Positions 1 to 5,387 of a stretch of DNA of 6,223 bases are shown one piece after another. The DNA lies in contig PAJC01000005.1 of assembly GCA_002705165.1 (NCBI GenBank), forward strand, positions 1 through 6,223, given 5' to 3'. The notes beneath the pieces are model-generated. The model ran no database searches. It worked only from the letters and a program-made list of their open reading frames with translations, and had not been told where the DNA came from. The position numbers and the translations under genes are program-made. Numbering within the stretch: the stretch's first letter is position 1; the number at the start of each line of letters is the position of its first letter. Origin of the DNA: Planctomycetaceae bacterium. Its GTDB lineage: Bacteria; Planctomycetota; Planctomycetia; Pirellulales; Pirellulaceae.

Positions 1-105
1 CCTTCGGTGTCTCCACCGCGGCCGAGACCGAGTGTTCCTTCGCCGCGTCCTTCGGTAACCCCGTCGGCACCTCGGCCAAGCGCACCTTCACCACGGCCAA
101 GGTAA
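1..105 (+). CDS. 3' end of a protein with a Pro/Arg/Ser-rich C-terminal tail (5' truncated by the window)
   Basis: Frame 1 is open from the window edge to a TAA at 103-105 and gives 34 residues made almost only of Pro, Ser, Arg, Val, Ala and Thr, with a degenerate PRPSxPS-like repeat (PRPSVPS, PRPSVTPS, PRPSAPS). Such tails occur as disordered linkers or C-terminal extensions of exported or membrane-anchored proteins; the functional part of this protein is outside the window, so no function can be given. The + strand reading is supported by the strong intrinsic terminator 56 bp downstream, oriented for + transcription. The GC content of this stretch is visibly higher than that of the rest of the window, as Pro/Arg codons would produce. 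An alternative is frame 3, open to a TAG at 123-125, with an unremarkable composition. I prefer frame 1 because of its repeat logic. Confidence 0.55.
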   Translation, partial: PSVSPPRPRPSVPSPRPSVTPSAPRPSAPSPRPR

Positions 106-160
106 TGGAAAGTTTCTGTTGGTAGCTTTATAAACCTTGAAATCAAACACTTTGAATTGC

Positions 161-196
161 AGCTCAGAAAGGGTTTTTCCTTTCTGAGCTTTTTTT
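161..196 (+). terminator. Rho-independent terminator
   Basis: A perfect 12-bp stem pairs AGCTCAGAAAGG (161-172) with CCTTTCTGAGCT (179-190) around a six-base loop, and the T-run continues to 196. There is no matching A-run on the left side, so it works mainly in the + direction. It ends the transcript of the gene whose tail lies at 1-105 and separates it from the repeat protein that follows. Confidence 0.9.
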
Positions 197-335
197 ATCA
201 AGGTGACAAATCCGAAATTCTTTTGGATTGTGCGAAACCTATGCCATGGACTAGTAGTTTAATGACGGCATCTAGAATGGATTGGAAGAACGGTTGAACG
301 GGTGTTTGAACCAGGAATAGTAAAGGTAATCTAAT

Positions 336-1394
336 ATGTTAAAGAGTATTTTCAGCTTCACTTTGCTCGCGCTGACGGCATTTTATAGTGTTGCAGCGAC
401 GGCTCAGCCTGGCCCCCCAAGATCTTTTGAAGGTTCTGGCCCACAACAACGTGGCCCACAAGGACGCCCCGACCATGGTGCTCACCAACGTGGCCCACAG
501 CAACGTGGTCCACAAGGACGCCCCGACCATGGTGCTCAACAACGTGGTCCTCAACAACGTGGTCCTCAAGGACGCCCCGACCATGGTGCTCAACAACGTG
601 GTCCTCAAGGACGCCCCGATCATGGTGCTCAGCAACGTGGCCCACAGCAACGTGGCCCTCAAGGACGCCCCGACCATGGTGCTCAACAACGTGGCCCACA
701 GCAACGTGGTCCACAAGGACGCCCCGACCATGGTGCTCAACAACGTGGCCCACAGCAACGTGGCTCACAAGGTGGAGAGCCTTGGCAAGGTAAGCCTCAG
801 TCAGCTCATGGTCAATCGAGAGAGAGAATTAGTACTCCTCCTCAGGATAAACGAGCGGAAGCTGCTCGTTTGATGGAACTCACGAAGAAAGCTGTGGAAG
901 CAGGTGATATGACTCGTGAACAAGCGATGCAGCGTTATAATGCCTGGCGTCAGCGTAATGGTCTTGACCGCGAGCAAGCTGATCGCCCCGATACTGAAGG
1001 TGCACCGCAACGCGGCCCTCGTCCGGAGCAGCGCCCCAATGCACCACCTGTCGAATTGCGTGAGGAAGCAGGTCGAATATCACTGAAACTACGTCAAGCT
1101 GTCGAAGCTGGCGATATTACTCCGGAGCAAGCAAGAGAGCGATTTAATCAGTGGCGGGAACGTCAAGGAACGAATGCTCCACAACGGAGACCTCAGGAGC
1201 GGCCCGCTCCTACTCGTGATGCTGCTGCCGCCGCTGATGTTCGAGCTCAAGGTGGTCGTATTTGGGCTGAATTGCGAGAGGCAGTCGAAGCTGGTGATAT
1301 GACTCGTGAGCAAGCAGCTGAGCGTTTCAACCAATGGCGAAGTCGCATGTCCAGCGCCGCTCCGTCGCGTCCTGCCACAAAGATTAGGCCATAG
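336..1394 (+). CDS. Secreted repeat protein: GRPDHGA tandem repeats plus three helical-hairpin motifs, function unknown
   Basis: I do not recognise this 352-residue protein. Residues 1-23 look like a Sec signal peptide (MLKSIF, hydrophobic core, then ATA before Q24), so the mature protein is probably periplasmic or exported. Residues 36-143 are low-complexity, rich in Gln, Arg, Gly, Pro and His, with six copies of GRPDHGA (starting at 43, 61, 79, 92, 110, 128) in an 18-residue unit; the fourth copy is 13 residues. The C-terminal half has three copies of a roughly 37-residue amphipathic motif (173-209, 241-278, 302-338), with the core AVEAGD[MI]T.EQA...[YF]N.WR, separated by Pro/Arg-rich linkers. 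The motif reads as helix, Gly-Asp turn, helix, with an aromatic and a Trp near the end, and resembles in form, not proven homology, short SHOCT-like hairpins. AAAGG at 322-326 lies 9 bases before the ATG. The gene stands alone between two terminators. High Arg content suggests binding to a polyanion or a partner protein, which is inference. Confidence 0.85.
   Translation: MLKSIFSFTLLALTAFYSVAATAQPGPPRSFEGSGPQQRGPQGRPDHGAHQRGPQQRGPQGRPDHGAQQRGPQQRGPQGRPDHGAQQRGPQGRPDHGAQQRGPQQRGPQGRPDHGAQQRGPQQRGPQGRPDHGAQQRGPQQRGSQGGEPWQGKPQSAHGQSRERISTPPQDKRAEAARLMELTKKAVEAGDMTREQAMQRYNAWRQRNGLDREQADRPDTEGAPQRGPRPEQRPNAPPVELREEAGRISLKLRQAVEAGDITPEQARERFNQWRERQGTNAPQRRPQERPAPTRDAAAAADVRAQGGRIWAELREAVEAGDMTREQAAERFNQWRSRMSSAAPSRPATKIRP
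441..764 (+). repeat. In-frame 54-bp tandem repeat (minisatellite) in the secreted repeat protein
   Basis: Six units run 441-482 (partial), 483-536, 537-590, 591-629, 630-683 and 684-737, followed by a partial unit to 764. The normal period is 54 bp (18 codons: two QRGP-type motifs then GRPDHGA); the unit at 591-629 is 39 bp and has lost exactly five codons. Units differ almost only at synonymous positions (GGC/GGT, CCACAG/CCTCAA, GAC/GAT), and one His replaces Gln at the start of the second unit. Each unit contains CCATGG or its one-base variant TCATGG. Because all unit lengths are multiples of three, copy-number change preserves the frame. Near-identity indicates recent expansion or ongoing homogenisation. 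Confidence 0.95.
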
Positions 1395-1548
1395 AATATT
1401 CTTCAAGGACCGCATGGGAAATAAGATGAGGAAGTTTAGATTTTTTACTAGAGATCGCAATGTATAAGAGTACTTAACTACTTGTTTAAATGATCTGGAT
1501 GAAGCAAAAACCTCTTTGGATTTAATGCCAAACTCCGAAGAGAGAATC

Positions 1549-1589
1549 CCCCTTAGTGACTTACGAGTGTTTGTTACTAAGGGGTTTTT
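1549..1589 (+). terminator. Rho-independent terminator downstream of the repeat protein
   Basis: CCCCTTAGTGAC (1549-1560) pairs with GTTACTAAGGGG (1573-1584) through 12 positions with one G-T wobble, leaving a 12-base loop, and five T follow (1585-1589). It lies about 155 bp after the stop of the repeat protein, so that mRNA would carry a fairly long 3' untranslated region. It separates this transcript from the operon beginning near 1790. Confidence 0.82.
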
Positions 1590-1701
1590 GATGAATCGAT
1601 GTTAAATTGGAGGTTTCAGGCTAATCAGGGGTGTTAGAGCAGTGTTTTTTATAGACCCTCAAACTAAGGGTGAAAGCTGTTTTTTTGTTGCGTGCTTAGC
1701 C

Positions 1702-1717
1702 GATACTCTTTAGTATC
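1702..1717. promoter_or_regulatory. Short perfect inverted repeat upstream of the DUF1549/DUF1553 operon
   Basis: GATACT (1702-1707) and AGTATC (1712-1717) form a perfect 6-bp inverted repeat around CTTT, about 73 bp before the preferred start at 1790. No T-run follows, so it is not an intrinsic terminator. It could be a regulator-binding palindrome or a hairpin in the 5' untranslated region; chance is also possible for an element this short. Confidence 0.3.
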
Positions 1718-1776
1718 AAGGAATCATCTATATTAAAGAAGCATACCTTTCTAATGGTAAAGGATGCGATTGGCAT

Positions 1777-1782
1777 AAGGGA
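1777..1782 (+). promoter_or_regulatory. Ribosome binding site deciding the start at 1790
   Basis: AAGGGA at 1777-1782 is separated by seven bases from the ATG at 1790. The upstream in-frame ATG at 1754 has only AAGAAG about 12 bases before it. The internal start also places the hydrophobic signal sequence at the very N-terminus, so 1790 is preferred. Confidence 0.65.
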
Positions 1783-1789
1783 ACGGGTT

Positions 1790-3913
1790 ATGGTGCGTAC
1801 ACTGGTATTATCATTAGTGGCACTTACTTTTCTAATTACCAATTCTCAAGCTGAGACGATTGACTCAGTTTTGAAGTCGGAAAATACTTCCCTTGGAATT
1901 ACAAAATCGACTGTAGGCCTGGTGGATGACATGGCCTTTATTCGTCGAGCCAGTGTGGATTTGATAGGTCGTATTCCGACTTTGCAGGAATTGAAAGAAT
2001 ATCAAACCTGGCCGGCTGAAAATCGTCGAGACATGTTGGTGGAGCAACTTGTCGAACATCCTCGGTTTGCTGATCGATGGACGGTGTTTTTCGCTGATCT
2101 TCTTCGCTTGCGAAGTAATGTCACTGGTGGCTCGGCTTTGATCGCGCATGTTCACCGTAGTATCCGCGATGATGTTCCCTACAACGAGTTAGCGGCTTCG
2201 CTGATAGCTACCAATGGAAAAGCGGGGCGAAGTCCTGAAGTTGGATTTATTCTTGGAGACAACGCTGACCCCCTGGCCATGGCGAGTGTTACAGCACAGG
2301 TCTTCATGGGGGTTCGCATTGGTTGTGCTCAATGTCACGACCATCCATTCGACGTTTGGACTCGAAAAGATTTCTACAGCGTAGCAGCATACTTCGGAAA
2401 GACACGACGCTTTGAAAGTAACTTCACCCGAGTTGTTTACACCTCCGAAGGTGAACAGACATCCGTACTTTGGCCGCCAGAAGACGAGGCAGAAGAATCA
2501 GAACGTAAAGCGATGGTTCCTGCATTTCCGTTCCCTATGATTGATACTAAGCAAATGCCAGCATTTATTGTTCGATATAAGGCTTTACTTAAGAAACAGG
2601 CAGATGCAGTCGCTGCGAGGGATAACTCACCGTCACTCGACGATCTGCTTGCAGATGCGGAGGGCAAGATTGAAGCGGCTACGGGGGAAGGGATTAACAT
2701 AGCGGTTGCTGAAGCTCGGGAAGAGATCAATAAAATTGATGTGAAGGCGAGCCTCTACAGACGTAGTGAATTTCGTGAAGCACTGGCCGAGCAAATCACC
2801 AGTCCACGCAACCGTTTGTTTGCTGAATCATTTGTAAACCGAATCTGGCACGATTTAGTTGGCCGTGGATTTGTGGAACCTGTCGATGATTTCAGGGAAG
2901 ACAATCCGGCAAGCCATCCGGAAACTCTGGCTTTTATCGCAGATGAATTTGTTGCTAACGGCTACAGCTTTAAGCAACTTGTAAAGTCGATAGTACAATC
3001 GGATGTCTATCAGCAAAAGCAAGTGCCGTTGGATGTGACTGAACTTGAGCAGGAAGAGTTGGAAGTGGCTTTCCTGGCAACGCCGATGCGACGTATGCTG
3101 AGCGAATCATTGTATGACAGTATTGTCACGGCTGGACATCTGTTTGATTTGAAATATCGAACGGGTGAAAATGAGAGGATTATCGAGCAGGAAGTTCGTG
3201 TTTTACTGGCGGCGGATGGTGAACCTGAGAAATTAGAATCAACGGGCGTCCAAGATTTGTCCGGTGGGCAGTCTGAGATGACAAATCAGGCTATGGCTGC
3301 GATGAATAACGGCGGCGGAGCAGGGTATACACTCGAAGATGCGATTGAACTTGATTTCGATGCATTACTTGAAGAGGAAGATGAAGTTGAATTAGATCGG
3401 ATGGTAGCAAAGAGTCAGGAAGAACTTGAAGCTGAGCGTATGCAAATGGAATCTCAACGCCGTCCTCGCCCGGGTATGAAGTACGAAACCAAAGTTGTCA
3501 AACGTACGGTTGATGATAATCCACGATTCAGTTCAGCCTTGCGTATGGCTACCCCGGCACCGGTTGGTCACTTTGTAAGAGTTTTTGGACAGACTTCACG
3601 TAATGATCTGGGAGAAGCTCGTGATGATAATCCGTCCATGCGTCAGTCCCTGATGATGCTTAACGGCCGATTAACTCATGAGGCATCTCGAGTTGGAACT
3701 CTTGAGCCGGTAGCCAAATATCTGACCGAGGGGAAGTTGCAGTTAGATAAGGCAATTGAGTTGGTATATCACGAAATCCTAACTCGGGATCCGTCGTCAG
3801 GCGAATTGGCCTGGGCGAAAGAAATTATTGTCGAAGCGAAGACTCTCACTGCAGGTGTGGCGGACTTGCGATGGATCATGATGAATAGTAACGAATTCCG
3901 ATTTTTGCCGTAG
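1790..3913 (+). CDS. Secreted DUF1549/DUF1553 (PSCyt2-PSD1) planctomycete protein with CXXCH motif
   Basis: From the preferred ATG the protein has 707 residues; an in-frame ATG at 1754 would add 12 charged residues before the signal peptide. Residues 1-21 are a signal peptide (MVRTLVLS..., SQA before the predicted cut). Residues about 24-208 match DUF1549: FIRRASVDLIGRIPT near 50-64, ERW-like FADRW, and the family hallmark CAQCHDHPFDVWT starting at 179, a CXXCH that could bind haem c. Residues about 324-707 match DUF1553: SPRNRLFAESFVNRIW near 338, then GRGFVEPVDDFR, NPASHPE, a middle RRMLSESLYD, and the end WIMMNSNEFRF. There is no N-terminal PSCyt1 domain. Two stretches look unlike the family core: a charged helical linker at 258-320, and a Gly- then Glu/Asp-rich segment at 461-577 inside DUF1553. 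The DUF1501 gene follows after 77 bp, the usual partner. The family's biochemical activity is not established; extracytoplasmic location is inferred. Confidence 0.93.
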   Translation: MVRTLVLSLVALTFLITNSQAETIDSVLKSENTSLGITKSTVGLVDDMAFIRRASVDLIGRIPTLQELKEYQTWPAENRRDMLVEQLVEHPRFADRWTVFFADLLRLRSNVTGGSALIAHVHRSIRDDVPYNELAASLIATNGKAGRSPEVGFILGDNADPLAMASVTAQVFMGVRIGCAQCHDHPFDVWTRKDFYSVAAYFGKTRRFESNFTRVVYTSEGEQTSVLWPPEDEAEESERKAMVPAFPFPMIDTKQMPAFIVRYKALLKKQADAVAARDNSPSLDDLLADAEGKIEAATGEGINIAVAEAREEINKIDVKASLYRRSEFREALAEQITSPRNRLFAESFVNRIWHDLVGRGFVEPVDDFREDNPASHPETLAFIADEFVANGYSFKQLVKSIVQSDVYQQKQVPLDVTELEQEELEVAFLATPMRRMLSESLYDSIVTAGHLFDLKYRTGENERIIEQEVRVLLAADGEPEKLESTGVQDLSGGQSEMTNQAMAAMNNGGGAGYTLEDAIELDFDALLEEEDEVELDRMVAKSQEELEAERMQMESQRRPRPGMKYETKVVKRTVDDNPRFSSALRMATPAPVGHFVRVFGQTSRNDLGEARDDNPSMRQSLMMLNGRLTHEASRVGTLEPVAKYLTEGKLQLDKAIELVYHEILTRDPSSGELAWAKEIIVEAKTLTAGVADLRWIMMNSNEFRFLP

Positions 3914-3957
3914 TGCCAGAGTCGAAAACAATAGACAGAACATTTTAGCAACGAAGA

Positions 3958-3973
3958 TTGGTAACCATACCAA
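3958..3973. promoter_or_regulatory. Inverted repeat just before the DUF1501 ribosome binding site
   Basis: TTGGTA (3958-3963) and TACCAA (3968-3973) are a perfect 6-bp inverted repeat around ACCA, ending two bases before the AGGAG at 3976. As an RNA hairpin it would sit next to the ribosome binding site between the two operon genes and could tune DUF1501 translation or mark an mRNA processing site. It lacks a T-run, so it is not a terminator. Chance is possible. Confidence 0.3.
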
Positions 3974-3975
3974 AC

Positions 3976-3980
3976 AGGAG
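3976..3980 (+). promoter_or_regulatory. Ribosome binding site deciding the DUF1501 start at 3991
   Basis: AGGAG at 3976-3980 lies ten bases before the ATG at 3991. The longest possible frame would begin at a TTG at 3958, without a good ribosome binding site and with 11 extra residues unlike the family. The start at 3991 places the twin-arginine motif at residues 10-11, as expected. Confidence 0.8.
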
Positions 3981-3990
3981 AATCAAACCC

Positions 3991-5244
3991 ATGGCATGTA
4001 ACGATTACAAGCTTAGCCGAAGAGCAATGATGGGCGCTACTAGTGCTTCAATCCTCGGGTTTAGTATCCGTGACCTTTTGGCATACTCTGGTGCAGACCA
4101 TGAAGCTAAAGCAGAACATGTGATTTTGTTCTGGAACGGTGGCGGAATGTCACATATCGATACCTGGGATCCTAAGCCGGGACGGCCTACTCAAGGTGAA
4201 TTCAATCCGATTAACACATCGGCACCCGGGATCCAGATTTCTGAGATCTTCCCGAAGCTCTCGAAACAAATGCATAACGCGGCTTTGATTCGTTCGATCG
4301 CCGGGACCCAGGGAGCTCATGGTCGTGCTAGTTATAATCTTCAGACCAGTTATTTACCGGGACCAAACCTGCGTCATCCGGGAGTTGGTTCGGTGGTTGT
4401 TCATGAGCTAGAAAATAACAGCGATCTGCCGCCCTATATTACGATCAGTGGCCAGGCTCCTCGAGCCAGTTATCTTGGTCAGAAGTGTGAGGCTTACTAT
4501 GTCGCAGCTCCAGGTGAAAAAGACCCCTACCTCGCATTCCCGTCAGGGATTAGTCAGGTTCGAGGCGATCGTCGTCTTGAGCAACTGGCTAAGTTTAATC
4601 AGCGATTTTTGGATAAGAAAAGTGATACACGTCTGACTTCGACTCAGACGTCTATCGAAGATGCCGTCCGTCTGATGCGTTCGCCAGCGTTGGAAGCTTT
4701 CGAACTGGACAAGGTTGGTTCTAAAACGTTGGAACGCTATGGCGATACGAACTTTGGTCGCGGAGCTTTGATGGCAAAACGACTAGTAGAGAAAGGTGTC
4801 CGGTTTGTTCAGGTGAACCGCGGTGGTTTTGATACGCATGGCAATAATTTCCCAGCGATGTCAAATCACGGCGAAGTGATGGACCCTGCACTGGCTTCGT
4901 TGATGGAAGATCTGAGTGAGTCGGGAATGTTGGAAAAGACGATGGTTATTATGCTCAGCGAATTCGGAAGAACACCTCGGATTAATGACAATGCAGGGCG
5001 TGATCACTGGGCGTCCGTCTTCAGTTGCTTTATGGCTGGCGGCGGTATCCAGGGAGGCCAGGTGATTGGTTCTTCAGATGAAGACGGAGCGATGCCGAAT
5101 GATCGTCCGGTTCAGGTTGCTGATATTCATGCAACTTTGTGCCATGCGATGGGTATTGATCATGAGAAAGAAGTGATGACACCACTGCTCCGTCCGATGA
5201 AATTGGTTGATAACGGAGCTCCGGTTATGGAGCTGTTTAGTTAA
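3991..5244 (+). CDS. DUF1501 protein, twin-arginine exported, alkaline-phosphatase-like fold
   Basis: The 417-residue product opens with a twin-arginine signal (LSRRAMMGATSAS at 8-20, then a hydrophobic stretch and DLLA), so it is probably exported folded by Tat. DUF1501 is placed in the alkaline phosphatase/sulfatase superfamily, and the expected metal-site-like motifs are visible in order: WNGGGMSHIDTWDPKPG around 48-64 (Asp57), GGFDTHGNN at 278-286 (Asp281, His283), and SEFGRTPRIN with GRDHW at 323-340 (Glu324, Asp338, His339). The length is normal for the family and nothing looks truncated. Activity is not established for the family; hydrolysis of a phosphate or sulfate ester is an inference from fold. 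It follows the DUF1549/DUF1553 gene by 77 bp without an intervening terminator and is followed by one, so the two are probably co-transcribed and may act together outside the cytoplasmic membrane. Confidence 0.95.
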   Translation: MACNDYKLSRRAMMGATSASILGFSIRDLLAYSGADHEAKAEHVILFWNGGGMSHIDTWDPKPGRPTQGEFNPINTSAPGIQISEIFPKLSKQMHNAALIRSIAGTQGAHGRASYNLQTSYLPGPNLRHPGVGSVVVHELENNSDLPPYITISGQAPRASYLGQKCEAYYVAAPGEKDPYLAFPSGISQVRGDRRLEQLAKFNQRFLDKKSDTRLTSTQTSIEDAVRLMRSPALEAFELDKVGSKTLERYGDTNFGRGALMAKRLVEKGVRFVQVNRGGFDTHGNNFPAMSNHGEVMDPALASLMEDLSESGMLEKTMVIMLSEFGRTPRINDNAGRDHWASVFSCFMAGGGIQGGQVIGSSDEDGAMPNDRPVQVADIHATLCHAMGIDHEKEVMTPLLRPMKLVDNGAPVMELFS

Positions 5245-5290
5245 TTCGTCAGCCAGTTTATTACGCTCTAGTTAATAAGTTCTATAATGA

Positions 5291-5331
5291 AACCTGGCTT
5301 GCCAAGTAGATTTGGTTGGCCGGGTTTTTTT
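5291..5331 (+). terminator. Rho-independent terminator of the DUF1549/DUF1553-DUF1501 operon
   Basis: The arms 5291-5305 (AACCTGGCTTGCCAA) and 5312-5326 (TTGGTTGGCCGGGTT) pair over 15 positions with three wobbles and one T-T mismatch, leaving a loop of about six bases. Seven T follow on and overlap the end of the stem (5325-5331). It begins 47 bp after the DUF1501 stop. Confidence 0.85.
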
Positions 5332-5347
5332 GTCGCTTGAGGCGACA
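5331..5347. promoter_or_regulatory. Inverted repeat between the terminator and the TPR gene
   Basis: TGTCGC (5331-5336) and GCGACA (5342-5347) form a perfect 6-bp inverted repeat around TTGAG, directly after the terminator's T-run. It is followed by TACAAT (5349-5354), one base from the -10 consensus, though without a clear -35. It may be an operator at the promoter of the TPR gene, or a second, incidental hairpin of the terminator region. Confidence 0.3.
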
Positions 5348-5387
5348 CTACAATTTGATTGATCATAAGATCGAGGTATTCAGGATT

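Larger units (their letters stand above)
1395..1789. other. Intergenic region between the repeat protein and the DUF1549/DUF1553 operon
   Basis: No convincing gene is seen in these roughly 395 bp. The stretch holds an intrinsic terminator (1549-1589), a weak ACCCT/AGGGT inverted repeat (1655-1659 with 1667-1671) that lies eight bases before a T-run, and a perfect 6-bp inverted repeat at 1702-1717. It is AT-rich compared with the flanking genes and must contain the promoter of the downstream operon, but no -35/-10 pair stands out. A 17-codon reading frame at 1414-1467 is too short to be supported. Confidence 0.7.

Noticed and set aside
294..322. Promoter for the repeat protein (TTGAAC at 294-299)
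   Set aside because: No good -10 hexamer follows at the right distance, and the start would overlap the ribosome binding site.
441..764. CRISPR-like array
   Set aside because: Direct repeats are contiguous, in frame and coding, with no unique spacers.
339..873. Long open frames on both strands over the tandem repeat (for example 388-873 + and 339-758, 358-768 on -)
   Set aside because: Repeat units that are multiples of three keep any stop-free frame open through the array, so these frames are by-products of the repeat. They lack signal sequences or family features, and the + frame at 336 has a signal peptide, a ribosome binding site and conserved non-repeat domains.
1414..1467. 17-codon basic small frame (MGNKMRKFRFFTRDRNV) with AAGGA four to five bases upstream
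   Set aside because: Too short and without any second line of evidence; an AT-rich intergenic region gives such frames by chance.
1655..1686. Second terminator before the operon (ACCCT/AGGGT plus T-run)
   Set aside because: The stem is only 5 bp and the T-run begins eight bases after it, so it does not fit an intrinsic terminator.
5283..5288. Perfect TATAAT between the DUF1501 stop and the terminator
   Set aside because: No acceptable -35 at 16-18 bases, and a transcript starting there would run straight into the terminator stem.
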